Assembly (NCBI RefSeq): GCF_022965755.1
Contig: NZ_CP095187.1
Span: 1,240,001 to 1,304,000 of the forward strand
Reading direction: 5' to 3'
From: Pseudoxanthomonas sp. F37
GTDB taxonomy: Bacteria; Pseudomonadota; Gammaproteobacteria; Xanthomonadales; Xanthomonadaceae
Length of the DNA: 64,000 bases
Part shown: positions 15,788-28,452 of the stretch, piece by piece
Layout of the letters: each line of letters begins with the position of its first letter
Position numbering within the stretch: position 1 is the first letter of the stretch
The notes under the pieces: generated by a model
The model's database searches: none
What the model saw: the letters and a program-made list of their open reading frames with translations, nothing else
Told to the model about the DNA's origin: nothing
Made by a program: the position numbers and the translations under genes

Positions 15788-17427
15788 AGGGACAAGAGTA
15801 TGAGCAATGCCCCCGCTCCGGCGCCAATGCGGCACCAGCGGCAGGGCACGTCGATCTGCTGCGGTGCCGGCACCGGCCCTTCGAAGCCGTCCACGTCGAT
15901 GGTCTGCGCGCGCAGGTACCAGGTGCCGCCGCGCAGCCGGGGCAGCGTGGCCTCGGCCCGGTCGACGAGCATGTCGACCTCGGTCTTGCGGAAGTCCGGC
16001 GTGCGCGACATCTGGAACCGGTAGCGCTGTCCGGGCTGGCCCGCCTGCCAGCGGAACGTCACCTCGCGGGTGTCGGTGGGGGCCGCCGTGTCGATGGCGT
16101 TCACCTCGGCCAGCGGCCGCACGGTGAACGCCAGAGGGTCCCCGAACGGCCCGGCCTTGCCGCTGGCATCGATGCTGCGGATGCGCCAGGCATAGTCGCC
16201 CGGCGGCAGCGGATCGGGCAGGCCGATGGAGGCGGTGTCCTGCACGCGTGCGCGCGCCACGGGCCGTGCGAAGCCCGCCGCACCCGCGATTTCGTAGTCG
16301 TAGGCCACGGCGCCGGGTGCTCGGGTCCAGCGCAACACCACGTCCGGCGTGCGCACCACGCTGCCGGCGGCCGGTGCGATGGAGTAGGGCGGCGCTGGCT
16401 GGTCGTCGACCTGCAGCGCGGTCACGGTATCGCGGCCCTCCAGGCCGTCCTTGCCGATCGCCCGCACGCGGATGGCGTAGTGGCCCGCGTCCAGTACCGG
16501 CAACTGGACGCGGGGCGCCTCGACCTCCATGTCGACGCGCACGCTGTCGAAGCGGCGGTGCTCGCCGACCTGCACGCGGTAGCCGTGCGCGCCCGGGACC
16601 TGCGGCCACGCCAGTTCCGGGCGGGGGCTCTGCGTGAGCGGCGCGATGCGCGACAGGTCCGGTGCCGGCAGCAGCGCGACCGCGGCGATGGCCGCCTGAC
16701 CCGGCACAACGACCGCGCCAAAGCCGTGCCGCAGCAGGGCTCCGCGCTGGTTACGCGCGTTCACCGCCACGCGGCCCTCAAGGACTTCCGTATGCGTGCG
16801 GCCCTCGCGTGCTTCCACGCGAAATTGCGTGCCGCGCACCGCGGAGGACGCGCTGGGCGTATCGACGACGAAGTTGGCCGCGGGGCCGCGCAGGCGGCGC
16901 ACTTCGTTGCCGATCCGGCCGCGCTGCAGCCGCAGGCGGGTGTCGGCCATGCCGGACCGGCCGAAGCGGGTCAGTCGGTCCAGCAGCAGCTCGCTGTCGC
17001 CGAGCAGGAGCAGGCGCGAGCCATCGGCGAACTCCAGGCTCAGCGAGGCGTCCGGCGAGGTCTTCAGCACGGCACCGCTGCCCAGCGACATGCCGGCGGT
17101 CACCGGCGCATCCCGTCCGGCGGCGGAACGGGACGTGGCATTGCCGCGGACGGCCACCACCCTGGCGCGGGCCGGCTGGCGATCCAGCCACGCGAGCGGG
17201 ATCTGCAGCGTGGAACCCGGTGCCAACTGGTAGGGGTTGGCGATACGGTTGTGGTCCTGCAGGCGCTGCCACGGAATCGAAGGCTTCAGGTGTGCGCCCG
17301 CCACATCCCACAGGGTATCGCCGGGACGGACCCGGTAGGCCCACTCCTGTGCCTGCACTGACGCCGCGGCGGCCAAGAGGAACAGCAAGCCCCATCGCCA
17401 CCCCGCCTTTCCCTTGATCGAAGGCAT
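15784..17427 (-). CDS. Exported LysM-FecR domain protein with Fn3-like repeats
   Basis: The 547-residue protein has a signal peptide (FLLAAAASVQAQ), a LysM peptidoglycan-binding motif (YRVRPGDTLWDVAG, about 28-80), a FecR-type domain (about 110-225, with LEFADGSRLLLLGDSELLLD and SAVRGTQFRVEA) and several beta-rich, fibronectin III-like units from about residue 260. It carries no sigma-factor interaction tail, so it is not a classic anti-sigma FecR. Coupled to the CHASE2-GGDEF gene, it may act as a cell-wall-bound sensor or ligand for it. FecR/CHASE2 pairs occur in other proteobacteria, often with cyclase or kinase outputs. Confidence 0.85.
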   Translation of the reverse strand: MPSIKGKAGWRWGLLFLLAAAASVQAQEWAYRVRPGDTLWDVAGAHLKPSIPWQRLQDHNRIANPYQLAPGSTLQIPLAWLDRQPARARVVAVRGNATSRSAAGRDAPVTAGMSLGSGAVLKTSPDASLSLEFADGSRLLLLGDSELLLDRLTRFGRSGMADTRLRLQRGRIGNEVRRLRGPAANFVVDTPSASSAVRGTQFRVEAREGRTHTEVLEGRVAVNARNQRGALLRHGFGAVVVPGQAAIAAVALLPAPDLSRIAPLTQSPRPELAWPQVPGAHGYRVQVGEHRRFDSVRVDMEVEAPRVQLPVLDAGHYAIRVRAIGKDGLEGRDTVTALQVDDQPAPPYSIAPAAGSVVRTPDVVLRWTRAPGAVAYDYEIAGAAGFARPVARARVQDTASIGLPDPLPPGDYAWRIRSIDASGKAGPFGDPLAFTVRPLAEVNAIDTAAPTDTREVTFRWQAGQPGQRYRFQMSRTPDFRKTEVDMLVDRAEATLPRLRGGTWYLRAQTIDVDGFEGPVPAPQQIDVPCRWCRIGAGAGALLILLSL

Positions 17428-17472
17428 CCGTACTCCCCCTGCCGCTCCGGCGGAAATGTAAAGCCGGTCACA

Positions 17473-17478
17473 ATTATA
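17473..17478 (-). promoter_or_regulatory. Candidate -10 (TATAAT) for the FecR-CHASE2 operon
   Basis: A perfect TATAAT on the minus strand lies 45 bases before the ATG at 17427, in an AT-richer patch of an otherwise GC-rich gap. I see no good -35 at 16-18 bases. Confidence 0.35.
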
Positions 17479-17561
17479 GAAGGGGGTGGCGGCAGAACCG
17501 GCCGGTTTTCCTCGGTTATCACGTCACATTAGCTTCGGTTAAGAAGCCCTGGGGCTGGAAC

Positions 17562-18608
17562 TCACGGCACGCCGTTCCAGAGTGCGGCGATCCGCCGTGC
17601 AAGCCGGTACGGCTCGGGCGCGTCGCGGTTGCTCAGCACGATGACGGTCAGGTGCTGTGCCGGAAAGCGCAGCAGCACGTTGCGGAAGCCGATGCTCTCG
17701 CCCGAATGCCATTGCATCCGTCCCTGCAGCCGCCAGCCGTATCCGTAATGCGCCACGTCGGTTTCGGGGGTGGCCGTCGCCGCCTGCGTCGCCAGCGCAC
17801 GCGACTGCGCGGAGAGCAGGCGGTCGTCGTACCAGGCGGCGTCCCACTTCGCCAGGTCGGTGATCGACGAGTAGATGCCGCCATCGCCCAGCACGGCGCT
17901 GGTCGTGCTCTGGTCGGTGCGATCCCATCGGTCGCCGACCAGGCTGTAGCCGAACGCCCTGTCCGGCACCGGCGGGCCCTCGTCCTCGCGCGCCAGCGTC
18001 GCCGTCATGCCCAGCGGGGAGAAGATCCGTGTCCGCAGGAAGCTGGAAAACCGCTGCCCGGACGCGCGCTCCACCACCAGCGCTAGCAGCGCATAACCGC
18101 TGTTGCTGTAACGGTAGTCGCTGCCGGCAGGAAAATAGAGGCGGTCCTCGCGTTCGAGCAGGTGCAGGACATCGGCATCGCGTACCTGGCGCGCCTGGTC
18201 CGGCGGCAGCAGGTCCTCATAGTCGACCAGTCCGGAGGTATGGCTGAGCAGGTGATGCAGGGTGATGCCCTTGGCCGCCACCGGCAGCGAAGGCAGCCAG
18301 CGACGCACGGGATCGTCGAGCGTCAGCGCGCCGTCCTGGACCAGCAGCAGCACGCTGGCGGCCGTGAACTGCTTGCTGACCGACGCCAGCCGGTAATTGG
18401 TCGCCGGCGAGCTGGCCACGCCGGCCTCCAGGTCGGCCAGCCCATAGCTGCGCTGGAACACCGGCTCGCCCGCCAGGAGCACCAGCACCGAGGCCCCCGG
18501 GACCTGGCCGGTGTAGTCGCGCATCCAGGCATCGATCGTTTCTGCGCGCGTGGCGGCGTGTGCGCCGGTCGACATCATCGCCATCCCCAGTAGCCAGGTC
18601 GCTTTCAT
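17562..18608 (-). CDS. Class C beta-lactamase-like serine hydrolase
   Basis: The 348-residue exported protein has a signal peptide MKATWLLGMAMMSTGAHA. The penicillin-binding/beta-lactamase (class C) motifs are present: SVSK (Ser76, Lys79), YSN in DYRYSNSGYALL, and HSGE as the KTG-equivalent box (WHSGESIGFR). This family covers esterases, D-aminopeptidases and peptidoglycan-related enzymes as well as AmpC. Nothing here points to antibiotic resistance and no ampR-like regulator is adjacent. A GGGGGAA ribosome-binding site precedes the start. Confidence 0.88.
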   Translation of the reverse strand: MKATWLLGMAMMSTGAHAATRAETIDAWMRDYTGQVPGASVLVLLAGEPVFQRSYGLADLEAGVASSPATNYRLASVSKQFTAASVLLLVQDGALTLDDPVRRWLPSLPVAAKGITLHHLLSHTSGLVDYEDLLPPDQARQVRDADVLHLLEREDRLYFPAGSDYRYSNSGYALLALVVERASGQRFSSFLRTRIFSPLGMTATLAREDEGPPVPDRAFGYSLVGDRWDRTDQSTTSAVLGDGGIYSSITDLAKWDAAWYDDRLLSAQSRALATQAATATPETDVAHYGYGWRLQGRMQWHSGESIGFRNVLLRFPAQHLTVIVLSNRDAPEPYRLARRIAALWNGVP

Positions 18609-18645
18609 CGTGTTCCCCCGTTTCGCGCGCCGTGTCCGGTCCCGG

Positions 18646-19422
18646 TCAGTCGAGGGCGGCTTCCGCGCGCAGTTGCCGCTCGCGTTCGCGTCCCAGATAG
18701 TGGCGGATGCCGTGGCGCATCAGGTACAGCAGCGGAATCAGCGCGATGGCCGCCAGCATCTTGTAGGCGTAGTTGACGGTGCTGACCGCCAGGAACAGCG
18801 ACGTGGGCCACTTCTGCGGCCCCAGCACGAAGGCGACGTAGATCACCACGAAGCTGTCCACCAGCTGCGAGATCGCGGTCGAGCCGGTGGCCCGCAGCCA
18901 CACCCAGCGCTCGCCGGTGGCCGTGCGGATGCGGTGGAACACCGACACGTCGATCAGCTGTCCCACCAGGAACGCCAGCACCGAGCCGGCGATGGTCCAC
19001 ATGCCCTGGCCGAAGATCGCGGCGAAGGCCTTCTGGTAGTCGGGCACGCCCTGTGCCTGTGCCGCCTGCACCCACCAGCCGGCCGGCGCCAGGGCGATGG
19101 CCGCGAAGGCGAACAGGAAGCCGTACACGATCAATGCGACGGCCAGCCACGAGATGAGGCGAACGCCGCGCCTGCCGAAGAATTCGTTGATGGTGTCGGT
19201 CAGGATGAACACGAACGGCCACAGCAGCGTGCCCGCGGTGAAGCTGAGCGAGCCGGTCTGGCCGAACAGGTTCCATTCCAGCGGCGCGATGCCCAGCGTG
19301 TCCTCCAGCGCGAAGATCTTCACGCCGATGAACTCGGCCAGCACCGCGTTGGCGCAGAACACGGCCGCCAGCACGATGAACAGGCGCACCGCGCGATCGT
19401 CCAGCGTGCGCGCCGCGTGCAT
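18646..19422 (-). CDS. yhhQ: Queuosine precursor transporter (YhhQ/VUT family)
   Basis: The 258-residue inner-membrane protein has about six or seven helices. Typical family segments are FCANAVLAEFIGVKIF, FVFILTDTINEFFGRRGVR and AISQLVDSFVVIYVAF. YhhQ proteins import queuosine precursors such as preQ0 and preQ1 for tRNA modification. It starts 4 bases after the end of the DUF502 gene and is probably co-transcribed with it. No queuosine synthesis gene or preQ1 riboswitch is seen beside it. Confidence 0.88.
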   Translation of the reverse strand: MHAARTLDDRAVRLFIVLAAVFCANAVLAEFIGVKIFALEDTLGIAPLEWNLFGQTGSLSFTAGTLLWPFVFILTDTINEFFGRRGVRLISWLAVALIVYGFLFAFAAIALAPAGWWVQAAQAQGVPDYQKAFAAIFGQGMWTIAGSVLAFLVGQLIDVSVFHRIRTATGERWVWLRATGSTAISQLVDSFVVIYVAFVLGPQKWPTSLFLAVSTVNYAYKMLAAIALIPLLYLMRHGIRHYLGRERERQLRAEAALD

Positions 19423-19425
19423 GAC

Positions 19426-20097
19426 TCAGCGGTCCCCGGCGCGGGTGAAGGGCATGGCGTCCGGTGCCACCGCGCCGCCGGAGATGATGAAGCTCATGGC
19501 CTGGTCCACCGTCCAGTCGGTGGGGGTGAGCAGTTCCACGGGCACGATCTCCAGGTAACCCGACGTCGGGTTGGGCGTGGTGGGCACGTAGACAGCGGCC
19601 AGTTCGCGCCCGCTGCCCTCCTCGCGGATCACCCGCGTCACCAGGCCGACGGATTTCATGTCCCGGTGCGGGAAGTCGATCAGCACCACGCGCTGCGTGC
19701 TGCCGGGCTTGGTCTCCAGCATGTCCAGCAGCTTGCGCGCGCTGGTGTAGATGACGTTGGCCAGTGGCACGCGGGCGATCAGCGCCTCGAACCAGCGCAG
19801 CAGGCGCTGGCCCACCACGCGCCGGGTCAGTGCGCCGACGGCGAGGATCACGAACAGCGTGGCGACCATGGCGATGGTGTTCTGCACCCACAGGCCGTTG
19901 AACCAGCCCAGCGACTGCGGGAAGGTCGCCGCGATGCGGTGCGACAGCGGCTCCACCCAGGGCTTGCTGATGTCCGACAGCAGGACGAAGACGAACTTGA
20001 TGACCACCCAGGTCAGCCAGATCGGCAGCAGGGTCAGCAGGCCGGTGATGAAGAGCTTCTGCACCGAGGCGCGGTGCGGCGGGTGGTCGGGGGGCAT
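19426..20097 (-). CDS. DUF502 family membrane protein
   Basis: The 223-residue protein has two membrane segments (about 12-35, FITGLLTLLPIWLTWVVIKF, and about 70-90) followed by a soluble domain with the family-typical PLANVIYTSARKLLDML and VPTTPNPTSGYLEIVP. The role of DUF502 is unknown, and plant relatives (COV) affect vascular patterning. The ATG at 20097 has no Shine-Dalgarno sequence, but a TACAAT ends 6 bases before it. It is probably in an operon with yhhQ. Confidence 0.85.
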   Translation of the reverse strand: MPPDHPPHRASVQKLFITGLLTLLPIWLTWVVIKFVFVLLSDISKPWVEPLSHRIAATFPQSLGWFNGLWVQNTIAMVATLFVILAVGALTRRVVGQRLLRWFEALIARVPLANVIYTSARKLLDMLETKPGSTQRVVLIDFPHRDMKSVGLVTRVIREEGSGRELAAVYVPTTPNPTSGYLEIVPVELLTPTDWTVDQAMSFIISGGAVAPDAMPFTRAGDR

Positions 20098-20109
20098 GGG
20101 GCTATTGTA
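20098..20109 (-). promoter_or_regulatory. TACAAT 6 bases before the DUF502 start (possible leaderless transcript)
   Basis: On the minus strand TACAAT (20109-20104) is followed by AGCCCC and then the ATG. A transcript starting 7 bases after the hexamer would begin at the A of the start codon. No Shine-Dalgarno-like sequence and no clear -35 are seen. Confidence 0.4.
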
Positions 20110-20129
20110 GGGCGCGGCGGAATGGACGC

Positions 20130-20135
20130 TATAGT
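20130..20135 (+). promoter_or_regulatory. Candidate -10 (TATAGT) for the unknown 443-residue protein
   Basis: TATAGT lies 29 bases before the ATG at 20165, in the short divergent gap with DUF502. A weak TTGTAG lies 19 bases further upstream. Confidence 0.35.
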
Positions 20136-20164
20136 CTCTGCAGGATGAGACAGGGGGTCGAGGG

Positions 20165-21496
20165 ATGGCGACGGCATGGCGGTGGTTCGGTGGATTCGTT
20201 CTCGGGTCGGTAGCCCTGGTCGTGCTGCTGTATGTCGCGAGTCGCGCGATGCCGATTCCGGAGCGCGAGGCGGAGGCGCTGGCGCGGATCGAGGTGATAC
20301 CCACCCTCGAAGGGAGGAACGGGTTCGCCGCCCTGTGGGCCGTCGCGCACGATGTCGATGTCGCGCACGCGGAGGGGCTGCTCGCCGAGGAGGCCCATCG
20401 TCTGGCGGCTTTGCCGGCGTGGGACGCCGAAGGCGGGTCGCCACCGTATGTCAGCGTACTCGAGCGGTTTCCGGTGTTGCCGTCGGCTCCGGAAGGGGCG
20501 CCTGCGTTCTGCGGCCTGCACGAGCCGGGCTGCCTGGCCAGGGTCCGCGGCGACCCCGCCGGATATGCCGCATTGGCACAGATGCAGCGGAGCGCGGCCG
20601 AGCGGATCGCTGCGTTGGACGCGTACGATCATTTCCGCAATACCTTGCCCCCGCGTCCGGACATCGCCCTTCCGCCCTATACGCGGCTCACCCACGATCT
20701 GACCCTGCAGGCACAGCGGTTTTCCAGCGGCCAGGTCGATGCCGCGCTGGAAGGCGTCTGCCGCGACGCCTCCCTGGCCCGCAAGCTGGTGGCCAGTGGA
20801 GACAGCCTGATCGCGTCGATGATCGGAGCGGCGTTGCAGAAGGGGAGTGCCTCGCTGTTCGTCGAAATGTTGTCCGAGTTGCCACCAGACCATCCCCTGC
20901 CTGCGAACTGCCGGCAGGCCTTCGCGGTGGATGGCGCGCAGACGGCCGCCATCTGCCCCACCATGCGGGCGGAGGGCAGATGGGCGACGGCGGCGTATCG
21001 TGCCGCCGCGCGGGCATCGGTCGAGTCCCCCTGGGCGACGCTGTTTCTGGACGTGGAAAAATCAGCCGCCCGGGGCGCAGGCACGTTCGACTGGTTCTGC
21101 GGAGAGGCCGCCGCCGCGGCGATCGGGGCCGACATGCCGCTTCGGCAGCCGGCCCCGCCTTCCGGCATGGCGTTCTCCTGCATCGCCAACGCGGCGGGGT
21201 GCACGCTGGTCGGCATGCAGGCGCCGGCCTATGCCGACTATGCTCTGCGGCTGCAGGACGCGGCGATGCGGCAGAAGGCAGTGGGGACGTGGTTGTGGTT
21301 GCGCGCGAACGCGGCGGAAGACGCGCGGCCCCTGGCGGAACGCGTGCGCGCGCGTCCTGACGCATTCAGGAGCGCTGCGCGCGACATCCGCATCGAAGGC
21401 AAGACACTCCAAGTACCCATGTACGAGAAGCGTCCGGGCGAGGACCAGACCTGGCGCCTGCCCGTGCCGGCATGGATGTCGGGGACGGGTCGGTAG
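20165..21496 (+). CDS. Unknown membrane-anchored protein
   Basis: I do not recognise this 443-residue protein. It has one N-terminal membrane helix (about 8-27, FVLGSVALVVLLYVASRA) and a long alanine-rich, largely helical periplasmic part. Several cysteines occur in a pattern (FCGLHEPGC, VCRD, NCRQ, ICPT, FCGE, SCIANAAGC) that could form disulfides. No enzyme motif stands out. GAGGG precedes the start. Codon use looks like that of its neighbours. It is divergent from DUF502, with only 67 bases between starts, and its stop lies 3 bases from that of the convergent DUF4442 gene. Confidence 0.75.
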   Translation: MATAWRWFGGFVLGSVALVVLLYVASRAMPIPEREAEALARIEVIPTLEGRNGFAALWAVAHDVDVAHAEGLLAEEAHRLAALPAWDAEGGSPPYVSVLERFPVLPSAPEGAPAFCGLHEPGCLARVRGDPAGYAALAQMQRSAAERIAALDAYDHFRNTLPPRPDIALPPYTRLTHDLTLQAQRFSSGQVDAALEGVCRDASLARKLVASGDSLIASMIGAALQKGSASLFVEMLSELPPDHPLPANCRQAFAVDGAQTAAICPTMRAEGRWATAAYRAAARASVESPWATLFLDVEKSAARGAGTFDWFCGEAAAAAIGADMPLRQPAPPSGMAFSCIANAAGCTLVGMQAPAYADYALRLQDAAMRQKAVGTWLWLRANAAEDARPLAERVRARPDAFRSAARDIRIEGKTLQVPMYEKRPGEDQTWRLPVPAWMSGTGR

Positions 21497-21499
21497 GGC

Positions 21500-21964
21500 T
21501 CAGCCGGCCCTGGTCCGCGCCTCGGGCTTCAGTCGCACGTAGATCTGCTTGCGCACGCGGGCGACGACCTCGTTCTGCGCGTTGAAGACATCGGCCGGCA
21601 TCCAGCGCAGGTACTTCCGGCCGTCGGCGGCTTCGGCGCGGATCTCGTCCAGCACATGCGGGTCCAGGCGGAACTCGGCGTGCAGCGTGCCCTTGCCCGG
21701 CTTCACGAACTCGATCTCGGCCGCCTTGTCCCACACGTAGTAGTCGCGGCCGAGGCGTTCCTTGGCCAGGATCATCCAGAACGGATCGGTCATGGCGAAC
21801 AGGCTGCCGCCGAAATGGGTACCGACGTAGTTGCGGTTCCATGGGCGCATGCGCAGTTCGACGCGGGCGAAGCTCCAGTCCGGGGCCAGTTCGGTGACGT
21901 GGATGCCGCTGAGCAGGAACGGCGGCCAGACGTTGAAGATGTGCCGCAGGGTAGTGGGCTTCAT
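21500..21964 (-). CDS. DUF4442 hotdog-fold protein, possible thioesterase
   Basis: The 154-residue protein resembles the DUF4442 branch of hotdog-fold acyl-CoA thioesterases: NVWPPFLLSGIHVTELAPD, then RNYVGTHFGGSLFAMTDPFW, where the conserved helix of the fold sits. A substrate cannot be named. Family members are small cytoplasmic proteins. It ends opposite the unknown 443-residue protein gene and starts 45 bases after the end of the thioredoxin-like gene on the same strand. Confidence 0.78.
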   Translation of the reverse strand: MKPTTLRHIFNVWPPFLLSGIHVTELAPDWSFARVELRMRPWNRNYVGTHFGGSLFAMTDPFWMILAKERLGRDYYVWDKAAEIEFVKPGKGTLHAEFRLDPHVLDEIRAEAADGRKYLRWMPADVFNAQNEVVARVRKQIYVRLKPEARTRAG

Positions 21965-22008
21965 GGAAACTGCGTGTGGGGATGGTGCGGGTGGGGCGAG
22001 GTTCGGGA

Positions 22009-22863
22009 TCAGAACAACAGGGAGGACATCTTCCTGCGGTACTGGCCGACGAGGGCCTCGTCCTCGATCACCCGGAACGCGTCGATCAGGCTCTTGCGCG
22101 CCAGTCCGTCCTCGTACGCCCGATCGCGCTTGAGCATATCGAGGAAGTGTTCGAGCGCCTGTTCCGAATCGCCCGCCACCAGCGCATGCACGCCCAGCAG
22201 GTGCAATGCGCGCAAGTCGTCGGGGTTGGCCTGCACGGCGGCGCGCAGGGCCTCGGGCGATGGCGCGTCCTTCAACGCCGCCGCGAACCCCAGCCGCGCG
22301 CGCGCCTTCACCGCGCGATCATCGGTGGCGAGATTGGCGGGCAGGGCGTCGAGCAGGCGTTCGGCTTCGGCCGCGTCGCCCGTCTTGAGCAGCGCCAGCA
22401 CCAGGTCCAGCTTCAGTTCGTCCTTGTCCGGCTCGGCGCCGATGGCTTCGCGCAGGGCGGCCACCTGGGCCTGCGGGTCGAGCGGCGCGGCCTCGACCGG
22501 GGCCTCGGGCGCCGCGGCCGGCTGGATGCCGTGCGACGCCAGGAACTCGCGCAACTGCCCTTCCGGCAACGCGCCGGGGAAGCCGTCGACCAGCTGCCCG
22601 TCCTTCACCAGGAAGACGGTGGGCACGGAGCGGATCTGGAACGCCGCGGCGATCTGCTGCTCCTTGTCCACGTCGACCTTGGCCAGCACGAACGCGCCGT
22701 TGTACTCGCCGGCCAGCTTCTCGAGAATCGGCCCCAGCGTCTTGCACGGCCCGCACCACGTGGCCCAGAAGTCGACCAGAACAGGGACCTCCAGCGACTT
22801 GCGCAGGACCTCGGCTTCGAAGGTCTCGGTGGTGGCGTCGAATACGTGGGGCAGCTCGCTCAT
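22009..22863 (-). CDS. ybbN: YbbN/CnoX-type thioredoxin with TPR region
   Basis: The 284-residue protein has an N-terminal thioredoxin domain (about 1-110) with an intact WCGPC motif (Cys37, Cys40), then a C-terminal tetratricopeptide-like helical region (about 120-284). This is the layout of YbbN (CnoX), a chaperone-linked thioredoxin that holds unfolded proteins and passes them to GroEL or DnaK. E. coli YbbN lacks the CxxC redox pair. This protein keeps it and so should be redox-active. The start at 22863 matches the thioredoxin N-terminus. A longer frame adds an unrelated tail. Confidence 0.88.
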   Translation of the reverse strand: MSELPHVFDATTETFEAEVLRKSLEVPVLVDFWATWCGPCKTLGPILEKLAGEYNGAFVLAKVDVDKEQQIAAAFQIRSVPTVFLVKDGQLVDGFPGALPEGQLREFLASHGIQPAAAPEAPVEAAPLDPQAQVAALREAIGAEPDKDELKLDLVLALLKTGDAAEAERLLDALPANLATDDRAVKARARLGFAAALKDAPSPEALRAAVQANPDDLRALHLLGVHALVAGDSEQALEHFLDMLKRDRAYEDGLARKSLIDAFRVIEDEALVGQYRRKMSSLLF

Positions 22864-23070
22864 CGGGCAGGTTCGTGGCTCAAGGGGTCGTGCCGACATG
22901 GTGGCGTAGCCGACAGGATACAAGGTGAGGTAGCGGAAAATTAACATCCGCGCCGTGCGATGCAGGCCGTGCGTCGGGCGCGGACGGACCCGGGCTGGCC
23001 TTTCGGCACGGGTGCCGGCGGTACCGGCGTTGCTACTGTGGCCGCATCATCAATCGGACCGGAGGCTGTG

Positions 23071-23661
23071 ATGGGCGTGCGTCGTTTCGTGCTGGGCTTG
23101 GTGCTGGCGGGGGCCGTGGTCGGCCAGGCGCTGGCGAAGGACGAGATCCAGGCGTCGGCCGAGGTGAATCCGCCACCGGCGGAGGCGCTGGCCGCGTTCG
23201 ATCGCTATGAACTCAGGCCCGCCACGCTGTCCGACGAGTACGCCGGGCACAAGGCCAACCAGCAGGCGCTGGCGTCGTTCCAGCGCAATCTGGACGAACG
23301 CATCGGCGCCTGGGTGGGCGAACGCAATGCGGCGCCAGCCACGCACTCCCCCGTGCGCACCCTCGTCGTCGAACCGCGCATCGAGAAGATCCGCTTCATC
23401 AGCGGCGGTGCGCGCTTCTGGGCGGGCGCCTTCGCGGGCAGTTCGCGCATCCTGGTGAAGATGAAGCTGACCGACCAGGCCACGGGACAGGTGATCGCCG
23501 AGCCCGAGTTCTACCAGCATGCGAAGGGCATGGCCGGGGCATGGACGTTCGGTGCCGCCGACAACAGCATGCTCGTGCGCAGCGCCTCGCTGGCGCTGGA
23601 CTACCTGAAGGACAACCACGCCACGGCGCAGGGCGGCCGGACCGGCTGGGAAAAGGAATGA
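23071..23661 (+). CDS. Exported protein of unknown function (possibly DUF4410-like)
   Basis: The 196-residue protein has a signal peptide (FVLGLVLAGAVVGQALAKD). A mature beta-rich domain follows with ALAAFDRYELRPA, then TLVVEPRIEKIRFISGG, ARFWAGAFAGSSRILVKMKL, and a C-terminal FGAADNSMLVRSASLALDYL. The pattern recalls small exported or lipoprotein families (DUF4410-like) with a glycine-rich central strand pair. No catalytic motif is visible. The start has GGAGG 5 bases upstream. It is divergent from the thioredoxin gene, with a 207-base gap, and is followed by a hairpin. Confidence 0.7.
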   Translation: MGVRRFVLGLVLAGAVVGQALAKDEIQASAEVNPPPAEALAAFDRYELRPATLSDEYAGHKANQQALASFQRNLDERIGAWVGERNAAPATHSPVRTLVVEPRIEKIRFISGGARFWAGAFAGSSRILVKMKLTDQATGQVIAEPEFYQHAKGMAGAWTFGAADNSMLVRSASLALDYLKDNHATAQGGRTGWEKE

Positions 23662-23688
23662 CGCGCCGACGTTAAGATGGGTCGCCCA

Positions 23689-23715
23689 ACGGGCAGGCCA
23701 CGACGGCCTGCCCGT
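23689..23715 (+). terminator. Hairpin after the unknown exported protein gene
   Basis: Perfect 11-base arms ACGGGCAGGCC and GGCCTGCCCGT have a 5-base loop. It is followed only by GCCGTTTCC, so the T tract is weak. Confidence 0.5.
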
Positions 23716-23741
23716 GCCGTTTCCACCTTCGCGCCCCCTGC

Positions 23742-24341
23742 ATGACCTTCCTCCTGACCCGATTGCTGCCCCTGGCCGGCGTGCTCGCCGCCCTCGTCTT
23801 CATCGGCGCCGCCGCGGGTTTCGGCGCGGCCCTGCCGGGCTACTCGCAGGTCTGGCATCCGGTCGCGGTGCTCGGCGCGAAAGGCGTGCCGCATGCGCTG
23901 GGCTTCAACCTGTCGGGCTTCGTGCTGGCCGGGGTGTTGGCGGCGCTGGCCGCGCTGGACCTGCGGCACCGCCTGCCGGCCGATGCGGGCTGGCCTGCGC
24001 GCGTGGGGGCCCAGCTCCTGCTGCTGTCCGCGCTGGGTTTCATCGGCCTGGGCGTGCTGCCGCTGGATCCGGAAGATCTGCACAACGATGCCAGCAGCCT
24101 GCACGCGACGGCGTGGTTGCTGTGGTGGGTGGCGTTCGTGCCGGGGGCGGCGCTGTTCGCCCTCGGGATGCGCGGACGCAGCGGGTGGGGTCCGGCGGCG
24201 ATCGCGAGCGGCGTGGCGGCCGGGATCGTACTGTTCAGTGCGTTGGTCGCGGTCGCGCTGATGCCCGCGGGCATCGCACAGCGGCTGGGCTATGCCGCGT
24301 GGCTCGGCTGGCTGTGCGTTGCGTCGCGCGCCGGGAGGTGA
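23742..24341 (+). CDS. DUF998 family membrane protein
   Basis: The 199-residue protein has about six hydrophobic helices that make up nearly the whole chain, with a periplasmic-looking loop PLDPEDLHNDASSLHATAW between helices 3 and 4. DUF998 proteins have no established function. The ATG has no clear Shine-Dalgarno sequence and lies 26 bases after a hairpin. It is convergent with the amidohydrolase gene, with 36 bases between stops. Confidence 0.75.
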   Translation: MTFLLTRLLPLAGVLAALVFIGAAAGFGAALPGYSQVWHPVAVLGAKGVPHALGFNLSGFVLAGVLAALAALDLRHRLPADAGWPARVGAQLLLLSALGFIGLGVLPLDPEDLHNDASSLHATAWLLWWVAFVPGAALFALGMRGRSGWGPAAIASGVAAGIVLFSALVAVALMPAGIAQRLGYAAWLGWLCVASRAGR

Positions 24342-24377
24342 ATACCTCCGCCGCGCTGCCGCGCGTTCGTCATCGCG

Positions 24378-28449
<4,072 letters not shown>

Positions 28450-28452
28450 CCG

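Noticed and set aside
15788-16609. N-terminal extension of the CHASE2-GGDEF frame
   Set aside because: It overlaps the FecR-domain gene in another frame, and the GTG at 15787 overlapping its stop gives the normal CHASE2 start.
17562-18608. AmpC-type antibiotic resistance gene
   Set aside because: Motifs fit the wider class C serine hydrolase group. Nothing in sequence or context separates a beta-lactamase from esterases or peptidases, and no ampR is adjacent.
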